Assembly: GCA_029859385.1 (NCBI GenBank)
Contig: JAOUDF010000076.1
Coordinates: 1-10,422 of the forward strand
DNA: 10,422 bases
Direction: 5' to 3'
Source: Nitrospirota bacterium
GTDB taxonomy: Bacteria > Nitrospirota > JAOUDF01
Shown in pieces: positions 1 to 7,624 of the stretch. The notes beneath the pieces are model-generated. The model had not been told where the DNA came from, did not search any database, and saw only the letters and a program-made list of their open reading frames with translations. The position numbers and the translations under genes are program-made. How positions within the stretch are numbered: position 1 is the first letter of the stretch; each line of letters begins with the position of its first letter.

Positions 1-1341
1 CCCGACCCCGACCAGGCCCTCAACAACTTTGAGGCCTTTGTCTCGGGCATGGGGGCCAGGGGAACGCTCTACTCACTCCTTGCCGACAACCCCCGCATAC
101 TGGAACCGATACTGACCCTGTTCAGCGACAGCGAATACCTCTCAAGGATTATCATCTCGAGGCCGGAAATCGTCGAGCCGATGCTCAGGTTTAACCCGGC
201 TGTTGCCTCCCGAAGCAGGCGGGGCCTGGTGAGTGAGTTGTCCGAGATGATCGCCATGCACGACAACATTGCGTCCAGGATAGACGCTATCCGTCGCTTC
301 AAAAACCTGGAAGAGATCCGCCTCGGCCTCCGGGATCTCATGGGAGATGCCCCTTTTCAGGAGACAACCCGCGGTCTTACCCGGCTTGCGGAAGCCTGCG
401 CCGAGGCCGCGCTGAGTCTTGCATGGGAAGAAACCTCGGCGCGATACGGCGCCCCTTCAGGAGGCGAGTTCTGCGTCGTTGGCCTCGGGAAACTGGGTGG
501 CCGGGAGCTCTCCTACGGCTCGGACCTCGACATCATCTTTATTTATGAAAAAAGCGGCGAGACAACGGGAGGGAGCCTGGGGACCATTGTCGACCATGAG
601 TTTTATTCGAGAGTGGCCAATCGCCTCATGTCCCATCTCACTACGATGACACGGGAAGGGATTGCCTACAAAATAGACGCACGCCTCCGCCCCGGCGGCA
701 GCAAGGGTCCCCTTGCCACCTCAATGGAGACGCTGACCCGCTATTTCCTTGAACCGGGCGGTGCGGATGTCTGGGAACGACAGGCCCTTCTGAAGGCACG
801 GGTTGTGGCAGGCAAGCGGGGATTGATAGACAGGCTGCGTAGCCTGGTAAGGGAATCCGTGGCGCTGACTGCCGAACTACCCGACCTCGAAGAAAAGGTC
901 AGCCAGATGAGGAAAAGGATGGAGGACGAACTGGGGCGATCCTCCGACGGATACAACTTTAAGACAGGGCCTGGAGGTATGGTCGACGTCGAGTTTCTCG
1001 CCCAGTACCTCCAGCTCCGGCATGGAAAGGCGAAGCCCTGCATCATCGCCCCCTCCACCCTTCAGGCCATCAGGTTGGCAGGGGACCACGGACTCCTGTC
1101 CGAACAGGAGACGACGCTGCTTACCGAGGGGTACCTGTTCCTCAGGCGGATGGAAGGGAAGATAAAGATAACGGGAATAGCCACCTCGGTCCTGCCGACG
1201 GGTAACAGAACAAAAATGGAGCTGCTGGCCAGGCGCCTTGGGTATGCGGAGGCAGACGGCGCGGACAGAGTGGTAGAAGACTATCTTGCCGTCACCGGTG
1301 GCATACGGACGATATTTACAAAATTTGTCGGGGAAGGATAG
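1..1341 (+). CDS. glnE: Glutamine synthetase adenylyltransferase/deadenylylase, C-terminal part (5' truncated by window edge)
   Basis: The reading frame is open from base 1 and ends at TAG 1339-1341, giving 446 visible residues, about half of a normal GlnE (roughly 900-1000 aa); the true start lies outside the window. GlnE modifies a tyrosine of glutamine synthetase in the cytoplasm, coupling nitrogen status through PII to GS activity. The visible part matches the second, adenylylating half. There is a helical lead-in, then a nucleotidyltransferase core with GLGKLGGRELSYGSDLDIIF at about residues 161-180 (metal-binding Asp pair 175/177). A third carboxylate follows in KIDARLRPGG (D226), with WERQALLKARVV and a GPGGMVDVEFLAQYLQLRHG block after it. 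A C-terminal helical domain ends the protein. The first (deadenylylating) domain cannot be assessed. The downstream neighbour is convergent, three bases away. Family assignment is from recalled conserved motifs and is very secure. Confidence 0.95.
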   Translation, partial: PDPDQALNNFEAFVSGMGARGTLYSLLADNPRILEPILTLFSDSEYLSRIIISRPEIVEPMLRFNPAVASRSRRGLVSELSEMIAMHDNIASRIDAIRRFKNLEEIRLGLRDLMGDAPFQETTRGLTRLAEACAEAALSLAWEETSARYGAPSGGEFCVVGLGKLGGRELSYGSDLDIIFIYEKSGETTGGSLGTIVDHEFYSRVANRLMSHLTTMTREGIAYKIDARLRPGGSKGPLATSMETLTRYFLEPGGADVWERQALLKARVVAGKRGLIDRLRSLVRESVALTAELPDLEEKVSQMRKRMEDELGRSSDGYNFKTGPGGMVDVEFLAQYLQLRHGKAKPCIIAPSTLQAIRLAGDHGLLSEQETTLLTEGYLFLRRMEGKIKITGIATSVLPTGNRTKMELLARRLGYAEADGADRVVEDYLAVTGGIRTIFTKFVGEG

Positions 1342-1344
1342 CGG

Positions 1345-2472
1345 CTACAACAGTACGGCGGCCCTTGAAGGCGGGACAAAGTCATCCGAGCGGATGAGGG
1401 CGACGAACCTGTCGACCAGGAACGGGTCAAACTGGCTGCCGCTGCCGTCAAGCAGTTCATAAATCACCACTTCCTGCGGAAGTGCTTTTCGATAGGGCCT
1501 GTCGGAGGTCATGGCATCATAGGCATCGGCAACGCTTATGATCCTCGCCGCTATCGGTATCTGGTCTCCCGCCAGCCCCGCGGGGTAGCCTTTGCCGTCA
1601 TAGCGCTCGTGATGATGCTTGATGATGGAAAGGATCGAAGGGGCCAGCTTTAACGGTCCCACAAGGTCAATCGCCTTTTCCGGATGCTCACGCACCAGCG
1701 CCTTTTCGATATCGGTAAGTTTTTCACCCTTCTGGATGCACTTGTTCGTGACCCCTATCTTCCCTATGTCATGCAAAAAAGCGGCAATCTGAATCTCCTC
1801 CGCCTGCCTGCCTTTGAAACCAAGGTGATGCGCCAGCATAATCGCGTAATGGTGCACCCGGTCCGAATGCCCATGGGTATAGGGATCGTTGCTCTCCAGC
1901 GTAGCTCCCAGTACCCTGACAAACTCCAGATAGTCAACTGAAGCCGTATCCCTCCTCAAGTCCGGCGCCGATCGGGAGATCACCTTTTCGATGGACATAA
2001 ACAGATCGTCGCTGCCCGATTCGGCATCGACCTTGCGTCCGGTACCATCCCCGTCACATATATTCCCGAGGTCCTTTATGATGTCTTTCTGTCTTTGATC
2101 GAAATGCCGTTTTTCTACTGAGCGTTTGACTACGGACATGATGTCGGCAACATTGAACGGTTTCAGGATATAGTCGAAAACACCAAAACGTATCGCCTCC
2201 GTCGCTGACTTCAGGGTACCGTACCCGGTAACGATGACCACATCTATATCCGGATTGCAGTTTTTGATTTCTCTGAGGACATCGCTGCCGTTCATTGCCG
2301 GCATCCTGAGATCAAGAGTAACGAGATCAATGGGAACTTGACGGATGATATCCAGTGCTTCCTGGCCGCTGTCGGCAGTGAAGACGTTGTAGGAATGCTT
2401 GAGGATCATCCTCAGTGATTCCCGGGAACCCCGTTCATCATCGATTATCAGTATGTTTACGGGCAGGTCCAT
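1345..2472 (-). CDS. Response regulator with receiver and HD-GYP domains (probable cyclic-di-GMP phosphodiesterase, RpfG-like architecture)
   Basis: The protein has 375 residues. The N-terminal receiver (about 5-120) shows the acidic pair D11/D12, phospho-acceptor D54 in VTLDLRMP, T82 and K104 in the ILKPF motif. A charged linker (about 121-180) leads to an HD-GYP domain (about 180-365) with YTHGHSDRV, HDIGKIG (H234/D235), and HHHERYDGKGYP with intact GYP at 295-297, then ISVADAYDAMTSDRPYR. HD-GYP domains with these residues usually hydrolyse c-di-GMP, so phosphorylation by an unseen sensor kinase would control c-di-GMP turnover. I chose ATG 2472 over an upstream in-frame GTG at 2505. The receiver fold starts at once after it, an AAAGG lies about 6 nt upstream, and no ribosome site precedes the GTG. 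No output DNA-binding domain and no neighbouring histidine kinase are visible. It ends three bases from the convergent glnE stop. Domain calls are firm; the physiological process controlled is unknown. Confidence 0.93.
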   Translation of the reverse strand: MDLPVNILIIDDERGSRESLRMILKHSYNVFTADSGQEALDIIRQVPIDLVTLDLRMPAMNGSDVLREIKNCNPDIDVVIVTGYGTLKSATEAIRFGVFDYILKPFNVADIMSVVKRSVEKRHFDQRQKDIIKDLGNICDGDGTGRKVDAESGSDDLFMSIEKVISRSAPDLRRDTASVDYLEFVRVLGATLESNDPYTHGHSDRVHHYAIMLAHHLGFKGRQAEEIQIAAFLHDIGKIGVTNKCIQKGEKLTDIEKALVREHPEKAIDLVGPLKLAPSILSIIKHHHERYDGKGYPAGLAGDQIPIAARIISVADAYDAMTSDRPYRKALPQEVVIYELLDGSGSQFDPFLVDRFVALIRSDDFVPPSRAAVLL

Positions 2473-2533
2473 GCAGCCTTTATAGAAAATACGCCTAACG
2501 AGCACCGGGAATAGACGTCAAAGCACTGCAAGT

Positions 2534-2563
2534 GTTATACCTGAACACACAGAAAATCGGCAA
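2534..2563 (-). promoter_or_regulatory. Candidate sigma70-type promoter of the HD-GYP response regulator
   Basis: Reading the minus strand, TTGCCG (2558-2563) and TATAAC (2534-2539) are separated by 18 bases, close to the -35/-10 consensus. Transcription would start near 2527, leaving a leader of roughly 55 nt before ATG 2472. A small inverted repeat (CACT-TGC-AGTG, 2524-2534) sits over the predicted start and could be an operator, but it is short. The preceding operon ends about 300 bp upstream, so this gene needs its own promoter. Prediction by eye only. Confidence 0.4.
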
Positions 2564-2661
2564 CCCCTTATCTTCAAGCGGTTTGGCGGATTCACTCCAA
2601 CAAATGCACTATTTCAGGAAGTTGTAAATGCTGACAAATTTGAACGAACAGAACCGGAACA

Positions 2662-2680
2662 AAAGGCCAAAACCGGCTTT
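2662..2680 (-). terminator. Weak candidate rho-independent terminator for the sqr operon
   Basis: On the minus strand AAAGCC, a loop GGTTTT and then GG(C)CTTTT can form a six-pair stem with one bulged base, running directly into TTTTGTT. It is the only hairpin downstream of sqr followed by a T-rich run, about 160 bases after the sqr stop. The stem is short and partly A-T, so it may be a weak or partial terminator, or not one at all. Confidence 0.3.
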
Positions 2681-2727
2681 ACACAGTATTTTCAATACGT
2701 TTTCAACTTGTACATTTTTGAACGCCG

Positions 2728-2741
2728 GCCAAGGACTTGGC
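2728..2741. repeat. Perfect inverted repeat GCCAAG-GA-CTTGGC
   Basis: Both arms are perfect six-base complements around a two-base centre; as RNA, four or five pairs with a small loop would form. It lies in the untranslated region following sqr and is not followed by a T-run on either strand, so it is not a classical terminator. It could be an mRNA 3'-end stabilising hairpin or a protein binding site. Confidence 0.4.
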
Positions 2742-2750
2742 GACATATAC

Positions 2751-2776
2751 GACACATGCCCGTACCGGGTCGTGTC
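2751..2776. repeat. Interrupted inverted repeat GACAC..CCCG-TAC-CGGG..GTGTC
   Basis: An outer five-pair stem (GACAC/GTGTC) and an inner four-pair stem (CCCG/CGGG) with a three-base loop are separated by a small asymmetric internal loop. It lies 62-87 bases after the sqr stop. No T-run follows in the minus direction. It is probably structured 3' untranslated RNA; its function is unknown. Confidence 0.4.
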
Positions 2777-2779
2777 AGA

Positions 2780-2793
2780 TGAGGCATACCTCA
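2780..2793. repeat. Short inverted repeat TGAGG-CATA-CCTCA
   Basis: A perfect five-base stem with a four-base loop, the first of the hairpins met after the sqr stop codon. It has no T-run. It may be part of the same structured 3' region as the hairpins at 2751-2776 and 2728-2741. Confidence 0.35.
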
Positions 2794-2837
2794 CCTGAGC
2801 ATCGAACCCGGGAATGAAGGACAGCAGAAAATCTACC

Positions 2838-4121
2838 CTATTTTGATACCTGGTCGAGCCGCTCTACCCCCAGGGCCTTGAGGATAAATTTTTCGAAAGC
2901 AGGTTCGGTCGACCCTTTTTTCATCTTTCGGATAAAATACTTCTCAAAGCCGATCTTGGCCAGATGGACCCACTTGCCCTTCTTGAACCAGCTCACGTTA
3001 CGGGGAGGTATCTGCGGAAGTGCCACGAAGGCGGCGCCGGTATCGCCCATGTCGGCAAGGCAAATGGCGTTCCACGAAGCCTTGGCGGTAGTATCCTTCC
3101 CTTCGAGCTCACCCTTGATGTTATGCACGATTGCCGTAACCATGGTCTCTATCATGTAGCCCGTCTTCGGGGCGCCGGTCGGGACAGGTGTCGTCTCAAC
3201 CGGTGGGATTGCCACACAGACACCCGCGGAGAAGATATTTTTATATTTCTTGCTGCGCTGGTACTCATCGATCAGCACGAAGCCGCGGGGATTGCACAGC
3301 CCTTCCACTCCGGCCACCGCATCCACCCCCTTGAACGACGGAAGCATCATGGAAAACCTGAAGGGCAGCTCATGCTCCTTCACCACCTCGCCCTTCTCGT
3401 TGTGCTCGGCGACAAACATCTTGCCCGATTCCACTTTGGTAACCTTGGAGTTGGTGATCCACTTGATATGGCGCTCGCGAAGCTCATGCTCCATAAGCCC
3501 CTTGGAATCACCCACACCCCCAAGTCCCAAATGCCCCACATAGGGCTCACTGGTCACCATCGTGATGGGTACCTTGTTACGAATGCGCCGTTTACGAAGA
3601 TCCGCATCGAGGATAAAGGCAAATTCGTATGCCGGACCGAAGCAGCTGGCCCCTCCCATGGCGCCCACGATGATATGACCGGGATCTTTCACCACGTTCA
3701 GGTAGTCGGCATAAGCCTTCTCCGCGTGGTCTACCGTGCATATGGAATGGGTATGGCCGCCCAGCGGCCCCGCGCCGGGCACCTCGTCGAAAGCCAGTTT
3801 CGGTCCGGTGGCAATGACAAGGTAGTCATAGACAACCTTCTCGCCGCCGGCAAGGACAAGCGTATTCTCCTCGGCGACAATTTTATCCACCGTCTTGGCA
3901 ATGAATGCGATCCCCTTCTTCTCCACATAGGGCCGGATGGGGAAGGTTATGTCCGCCCGGCTCCGCCAGCCGACGGCCACCCAGGGGTTTGACGGTACAA
4001 ACTGAAAATAGTCTACGGCATGAATCAAGGTAACCTTGTGCTCATTGCCCAGGGCCGCTCTCATGTCATAAGCGGCGGGAAGACCGCCGGTACCTGCGCC
4101 GAGAATTACTACATGTGCCAT
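2838..4121 (-). CDS. sqr: Sulfide:quinone oxidoreductase (FAD-dependent)
   Basis: The protein has 427 residues, a normal SQR length. SQR oxidises sulfide to polysulfide or elemental sulfur and passes electrons to the membrane quinone pool. The N-terminal FAD-binding loop is ILGAGTGGLPAAY (about 6-18), and ATGPKLAF (104-111) is the second nucleotide-fold motif. Three redox cysteines are present: C128 in SICTVDHAE, C160 in GGASCFGPAYE and C354 in NAICLADMGDTG. Histidines H132 and H198 lie at the positions I recall as functional in the Acidithiobacillus ferrooxidans enzyme. PVPTGAPKTGYMIE (312-326) is the typical SQR block near the flavin and quinone site. The basic, aromatic C-terminal region (about 376-427) fits the amphipathic membrane-anchoring helices; no signal peptide is seen. 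A strong AAGGAGG precedes the ATG. It is the last gene of the efflux operon, 33 nt after the DUF2892 gene. The complete cysteine set argues against a flavocytochrome c or NADH dehydrogenase-like relative. Confidence 0.93.
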   Translation of the reverse strand: MAHVVILGAGTGGLPAAYDMRAALGNEHKVTLIHAVDYFQFVPSNPWVAVGWRSRADITFPIRPYVEKKGIAFIAKTVDKIVAEENTLVLAGGEKVVYDYLVIATGPKLAFDEVPGAGPLGGHTHSICTVDHAEKAYADYLNVVKDPGHIIVGAMGGASCFGPAYEFAFILDADLRKRRIRNKVPITMVTSEPYVGHLGLGGVGDSKGLMEHELRERHIKWITNSKVTKVESGKMFVAEHNEKGEVVKEHELPFRFSMMLPSFKGVDAVAGVEGLCNPRGFVLIDEYQRSKKYKNIFSAGVCVAIPPVETTPVPTGAPKTGYMIETMVTAIVHNIKGELEGKDTTAKASWNAICLADMGDTGAAFVALPQIPPRNVSWFKKGKWVHLAKIGFEKYFIRKMKKGSTEPAFEKFILKALGVERLDQVSK

Positions 4122-4126
4122 ATCTG

Positions 4127-4133
4127 CCTCCTT
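4127..4133 (-). promoter_or_regulatory. Shine-Dalgarno site of sqr
   Basis: AAGGAGG on the minus strand, five bases before ATG 4121. It fixes the sqr start and suggests sqr is translated strongly and independently of the upstream gene, unlike the coupled genes before it. Confidence 0.75.
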
Positions 4134-4154
4134 TTGACGTAATCGCCGTGTGAA

Positions 4155-4412
4155 TCAATGGCTACAGACTGCCCCGTGCCCCTTGCATTCAGCCTCGAGC
4201 CGCGGCTTGCCTCCCAGGTAATATACCAGATTAGCCATGCCACAGAATCCGGTAAGGGCAAAGATAATCAGGTTTACCCCCACCAGGCCGGTGAGCAGCA
4301 GCCACCACGGGCTGTGCAGCCATGCCAACATAGTGCCGGACAGGGCAAAGGTCCCCGCCAGCAGATAGAGTATCCGTTCCAGATACCACTGGTCTGTCTT
4401 TATCCAGTACAT
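4155..4412 (-). CDS. Small DUF2892 (YgaP-type transmembrane domain) membrane protein
   Basis: The protein has 85 residues, with two predicted membrane segments (about 13-32 and 36-56) joined by a short turn rich in tryptophan. The TGFCGMANLVYYLG stretch follows, as in DUF2892 proteins, and the tail is polar. This fold forms the membrane part of E. coli YgaP, which there carries a cytoplasmic rhodanese domain; no rhodanese domain is present here. Cysteines are C57 at the end of the second helix, and C76 and C83 in a tail that also has H79 and H85 (ECKGHGAVCSH). They could bind metal or carry sulfane sulfur, which is inference. The start overlaps the RND permease stop in TAATG and has its own AAGGAGG. 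The position between an RND pump and sqr suggests a role in sulfide handling, but the molecular function of such proteins is not established. Confidence 0.85.
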   Translation of the reverse strand: MYWIKTDQWYLERILYLLAGTFALSGTMLAWLHSPWWLLLTGLVGVNLIIFALTGFCGMANLVYYLGGKPRLEAECKGHGAVCSH

Positions 4413-7400
4413 TATGAACCTCCTTGTACAACCGGCGCATCATTCTTGCGCCTTTCCAACAGGTAGTAGAGCACGGGGATCGTCATCCGGGAGAGCAGCG
4501 TTGACGCTATCTCGCCCGTCATCAAAGCAATGGCAAGCCCCTGGAAGATCGGGTCGAACAGGATGACAAACGACCCCACGATAACCGCCGAGGCGGTCAG
4601 CAGCATGGGACGGAATCGCACCGCCCCGGCATCGATAATGGCCTCCTCCAGCGGCATCCCTTCCCGCCGCCGAAGCTGAACGAAGTCGATAAGGATGATG
4701 GAGTTCCGCACGATGATCCCGGCCAGGGCCATGAATCCGATCATCGACGTAGCGGTAAAGAATGCGCCGAAGGCCCAGTGCCCCGGCATAATGCCGATGA
4801 GTGTCAGCGGGATCGGGGCCATGATCACCAGCGGCGTGGTGAACGACTTGAACCAGGCCACCACCAGCAGGTAGATCAGCACCAGCACGGCCGCGAAGGC
4901 CAGCCCCATGTCCCTGGCCACTTCCCAGGTGATATGCCACTCGCCATCCCACTTGATCGACTCTTTCGCGCCGGTAGAAGGTTGACGAATCCAGAAGGTC
5001 TCCAGAGGCGAGCCGTCCGAGGTCTTGATCTTGTTCACCTTGTCCATCATGGTCATGATGGAGTAGACGGGGCTTTCTTCACCGCCCGACACATCGCCGA
5101 TCACATAGGTCACCGGCATCAGGTTTTTACGGTAGAGAGTCTTGTCTTCGATGGTCTCTACCCTCTTGACCAGGGCAGCCAGCGGGACGTTCGCGCCGGT
5201 CCTGCCCGTAAGGTAAAGACGGGTAAGCTCACTCTCACCCGAACGAGCCTCGATGGGGAAGCGCAGGAAGATATCCACCGGTTCCCGCTCCGACTCCATG
5301 TGGGCCAGGCCCGCCGACTGCCCTGTCAGCGCAATCGCCACCGATTTTGCAATCTCGTCCGTAGAGATGCCGCTCAGCGCCGCCTTCTCGCCGTCAGGCA
5401 CAAGGCGGTACTTGACCTGGTCATCCTCGTCGTAGCTATCGATATCGACCACGCCGGGCGTACTCTCGTAGATGCCCATGATCTGCCCGGCCAGGGCGGT
5501 CCTCTTCTCTCTCGAAGGTCCGTATACCTCGGTAACCAGCGTATCGAGCACCGGCGGCCCCGGCGGTATCTCCACCACCTTTACCCGCGCACCGTGTTTC
5601 TTGGCAATCTCGGCCAGCGGTACCCTGAGGCGCTTGGCAATGTCATGGCTCTGCTCCTTCCGTTCCTCGCCGTGTACAAGATTTACCTGTATGTCGGCCA
5701 CGTTGGAGCCGGAACGCAGAAAGTAGTGGCGCACCAGTCCATTGAAATTATAGGGAGCGGCCGTCCCCGCGTAGATCTGGTAATCCCTCACCTCCGACTT
5801 CCCTTTCAGCAAGTTGCCCATCTCCAGGGCCACGGCAGTGGTCTGTTCCAGCGTAGTCCCCTCGGGCATGTCGATGATCACCTGGAATTCGCTCTTGTTG
5901 TCGAAGGGAAGCATCTTCATGGGCACCAGCTTGAAGTAGACCATGGAACAGGCCAGCAGCAGCACCAATGCAACCCCGGCCAGGAAGCCATAGCGGTAGG
6001 TCGGCTTGTAGATGAGGGGGGTCATGATCCGGCGGTAGAGCTGGGTCAGCTGCGTCTCCTTATGCTCCACCGCGGCATGTCCCCCCTCGCCCGGTTTCTT
6101 CAGAAGACGCATGGCAGCCCACGGGGTGATGATGAACGCCACCGCCAGTGAGAATAACATGGCCGCCGACGCACCGATCGGAATGGGGCGCATATAGGGC
6201 CCCATGAGGCCCGAAACAAAGCCCATGGGCAGCAGCGATGCTATGACGGCAAAGGTCGCCAGGATGGTGGGGTTGCCCACCTCGTCCACCGCCTTTATGG
6301 CCGCCTCTTTGAAAGAGCGTTTTACCCCGCCCGCCGCACCGGAAACATAGCGGTGGATGTTCTCCACCACGACGATGGCGTCATCCACCAGTATTCCGAT
6401 GGAGAAGATGAGGGCAAAGAGGGTAACCCTGTTGAGGGTGTAGCCATAGAGATAAAAGATCAGCACGGTGAGGGCCAGGGTCACCGGAATGGCGATGGCC
6501 ACGATCCCCGCTTCCCGCAGTCCGAGGAAGAGCGCGATAAGCAGCGTCACCGACATGGTGGCGATGAACATATGCTTGAGCAGTTCGTCCGATTTTTCCT
6601 TGGCCGTGACACCGTAATTTCTCGTCACCGTCACGGTAACGTCGCGGGGGATTGCGCGCCCCTTGAGGGCTTCTACCTTGTCGAGCACCGCCTCGGCCAC
6701 CCACGTAGCATTTGCCCCTTTCCGCTTGGCCACCGATATGGTTACCCCGGGAGTGAGAGGCTTGCCCGGCTGGCCGAAGAAGACGTAATCTTTGGGCTCT
6801 TCAGGGCCGTCCGCAATTTTAGCGACATCACGGAGATAGACAGGGCGGCCACCCGGAGCGGCCACCACTACCCGTCCCAGATCTTCCGCCGAGATGATGA
6901 TATCCCCCGTCTCGACCACCGCCTCCCTGTTCCCCTTCTCGAAAGAGCCTGAGGCAAGGCGTGAATTTGCCGACCTGATGGCATTCATCACCTGAAGGGA
7001 TGAAACGTTGCGGGCAGCCAGCATGCCGGGCTGCAGGAGGACCTTCAGCTGGCGCCGGGGGCCGCCGGTAATGACCGTTTCCGATACCTGCTCCACCTGT
7101 TTGATCTCGTCGTTTATCGCGGCCGAAATCCGGCGGAGCTGGAAGGCGTCGTAAGACCCGCTCGACAGCGTCAGGGCAAGGATCGGGACATCATCGATAG
7201 AGCGCGGTTTGACGAGGGGTTGGGATGAGCCCGGGGGAAGTATGTCCATGTTGGACATCAGCTTGTTGTACAGGTTCACCAGCGAGTCTTCCATCCCCTG
7301 CCCGACAAGGAATCGAACGATGATGACGCTCATGCCGGGCTTGGACATGGAATAGACGTATTCGACGCCGGGGACCTCCCAGAGCTTTTTCTCCAGAGGC

Positions 7401-7624
7401 TTGGTGAGGCGTTCTTCAACCTCGGCCGACGATGCGCCGGGCATGGAGGTGAAGACATCCATCACCGGAACGACGATCTGCGGCTCTTCCTCGCGGGGGG
7501 TAACCCATACGGCGAAAAGCCCCAGCACCAGCGACGCCGCGATGATCAGCGGGGTAAGTTTCGAGTCGATAAAGGCGGCGGCGATGCGGCCCGCCAGACC
7601 TGTTCTTTCCTTCTTGCTGCTCAT
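4412..7624 (-). CDS. RND-family efflux transporter permease subunit (AcrB/HAE1-like)
   Basis: The protein has 1070 residues, typical of the family. It is a proton-driven inner-membrane pump working with the adaptor and TolC-like channel encoded just upstream. The layout is classical: TM1 about 22-42; periplasmic porter region to about 345; TM2-TM6 about 350-508; TM7 about 543-563; second periplasmic region to about 900; TM8-TM12 about 905-1056. The proton-relay aspartates are in TM4 (D414, D415 in GILVDDAIVVVENIHR). In TM10 the AcrB Lys940 position reads Arg973 (GIIVRNSIILIDF), and RFRPMLLT follows in TM11. The loop before TM8 (about 865-900), with WDGEWHITWE, is unlike AcrB as I recall it. 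The ATG overlaps the adaptor stop as ATGA with no good ribosome site, so translation is probably coupled. Substrate cannot be read from the sequence: drugs, metals or sulfur species are all possible. Confidence 0.92.
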   Translation of the reverse strand: MSSKKERTGLAGRIAAAFIDSKLTPLIIAASLVLGLFAVWVTPREEEPQIVVPVMDVFTSMPGASSAEVEERLTKPLEKKLWEVPGVEYVYSMSKPGMSVIIVRFLVGQGMEDSLVNLYNKLMSNMDILPPGSSQPLVKPRSIDDVPILALTLSSGSYDAFQLRRISAAINDEIKQVEQVSETVITGGPRRQLKVLLQPGMLAARNVSSLQVMNAIRSANSRLASGSFEKGNREAVVETGDIIISAEDLGRVVVAAPGGRPVYLRDVAKIADGPEEPKDYVFFGQPGKPLTPGVTISVAKRKGANATWVAEAVLDKVEALKGRAIPRDVTVTVTRNYGVTAKEKSDELLKHMFIATMSVTLLIALFLGLREAGIVAIAIPVTLALTVLIFYLYGYTLNRVTLFALIFSIGILVDDAIVVVENIHRYVSGAAGGVKRSFKEAAIKAVDEVGNPTILATFAVIASLLPMGFVSGLMGPYMRPIPIGASAAMLFSLAVAFIITPWAAMRLLKKPGEGGHAAVEHKETQLTQLYRRIMTPLIYKPTYRYGFLAGVALVLLLACSMVYFKLVPMKMLPFDNKSEFQVIIDMPEGTTLEQTTAVALEMGNLLKGKSEVRDYQIYAGTAAPYNFNGLVRHYFLRSGSNVADIQVNLVHGEERKEQSHDIAKRLRVPLAEIAKKHGARVKVVEIPPGPPVLDTLVTEVYGPSREKRTALAGQIMGIYESTPGVVDIDSYDEDDQVKYRLVPDGEKAALSGISTDEIAKSVAIALTGQSAGLAHMESEREPVDIFLRFPIEARSGESELTRLYLTGRTGANVPLAALVKRVETIEDKTLYRKNLMPVTYVIGDVSGGEESPVYSIMTMMDKVNKIKTSDGSPLETFWIRQPSTGAKESIKWDGEWHITWEVARDMGLAFAAVLVLIYLLVVAWFKSFTTPLVIMAPIPLTLIGIMPGHWAFGAFFTATSMIGFMALAGIIVRNSIILIDFVQLRRREGMPLEEAIIDAGAVRFRPMLLTASAVIVGSFVILFDPIFQGLAIALMTGEIASTLLSRMTIPVLYYLLERRKNDAPVVQGGS
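4419..4425 (-). promoter_or_regulatory. Shine-Dalgarno site of the DUF2892 gene inside the RND permease 3' end
   Basis: AAGGAGG on the minus strand lies seven bases before ATG 4412, within the last codons of the permease (its C-terminal GGS region). Together with the one-base stop/start overlap it supports the small gene being real and translationally coupled to the pump. Confidence 0.7.

Larger units (their letters stand above)
2506..2837. other. Intergenic region between the HD-GYP regulator and sqr
   Basis: About 330 bases without a convincing gene, more AT-rich than the flanking coding sequence. It holds the candidate promoter for the response regulator at its left end. Its right half carries several short inverted repeats in the 3' region of the sqr operon (2780-2793, 2751-2776, 2728-2741, 2662-2680). 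A 61-codon minus-strand frame (2609-2794) crosses it. That frame starts only with GTG, has no ribosome site and resembles no known family, so I do not call it. No tRNA, IS end or CRISPR repeat was seen. Confidence 0.6.

Noticed and set aside
2473..2505. Eleven-residue N-terminal extension of the response regulator from GTG 2505
   Set aside because: There is no Shine-Dalgarno for the GTG. The receiver domain begins right after ATG 2472, which has AAAGG upstream.
2609..2794. Minus-strand 61-codon frame in the intergenic region
   Set aside because: It starts only with GTG, has no ribosome site, passes through several hairpins and has no recognisable features.
2799..2809. GGGTTCGATGC on the minus strand, resembling a tRNA T-loop
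   Set aside because: The flanking bases do not form a T-stem, and no acceptor, D or anticodon arms are present, so it is a chance match.
2964..3992. Plus-strand open frame (342 codons) opposite sqr
   Set aside because: It is antisense to a gene with complete catalytic motifs, histidine-rich and without family resemblance.
4778..6151. Plus-strand open frame (457 codons) opposite the RND permease
   Set aside because: It is antisense to the permease, rich in His, Arg, Gln and Gly from reversed membrane codons, with no domain or ribosome site.
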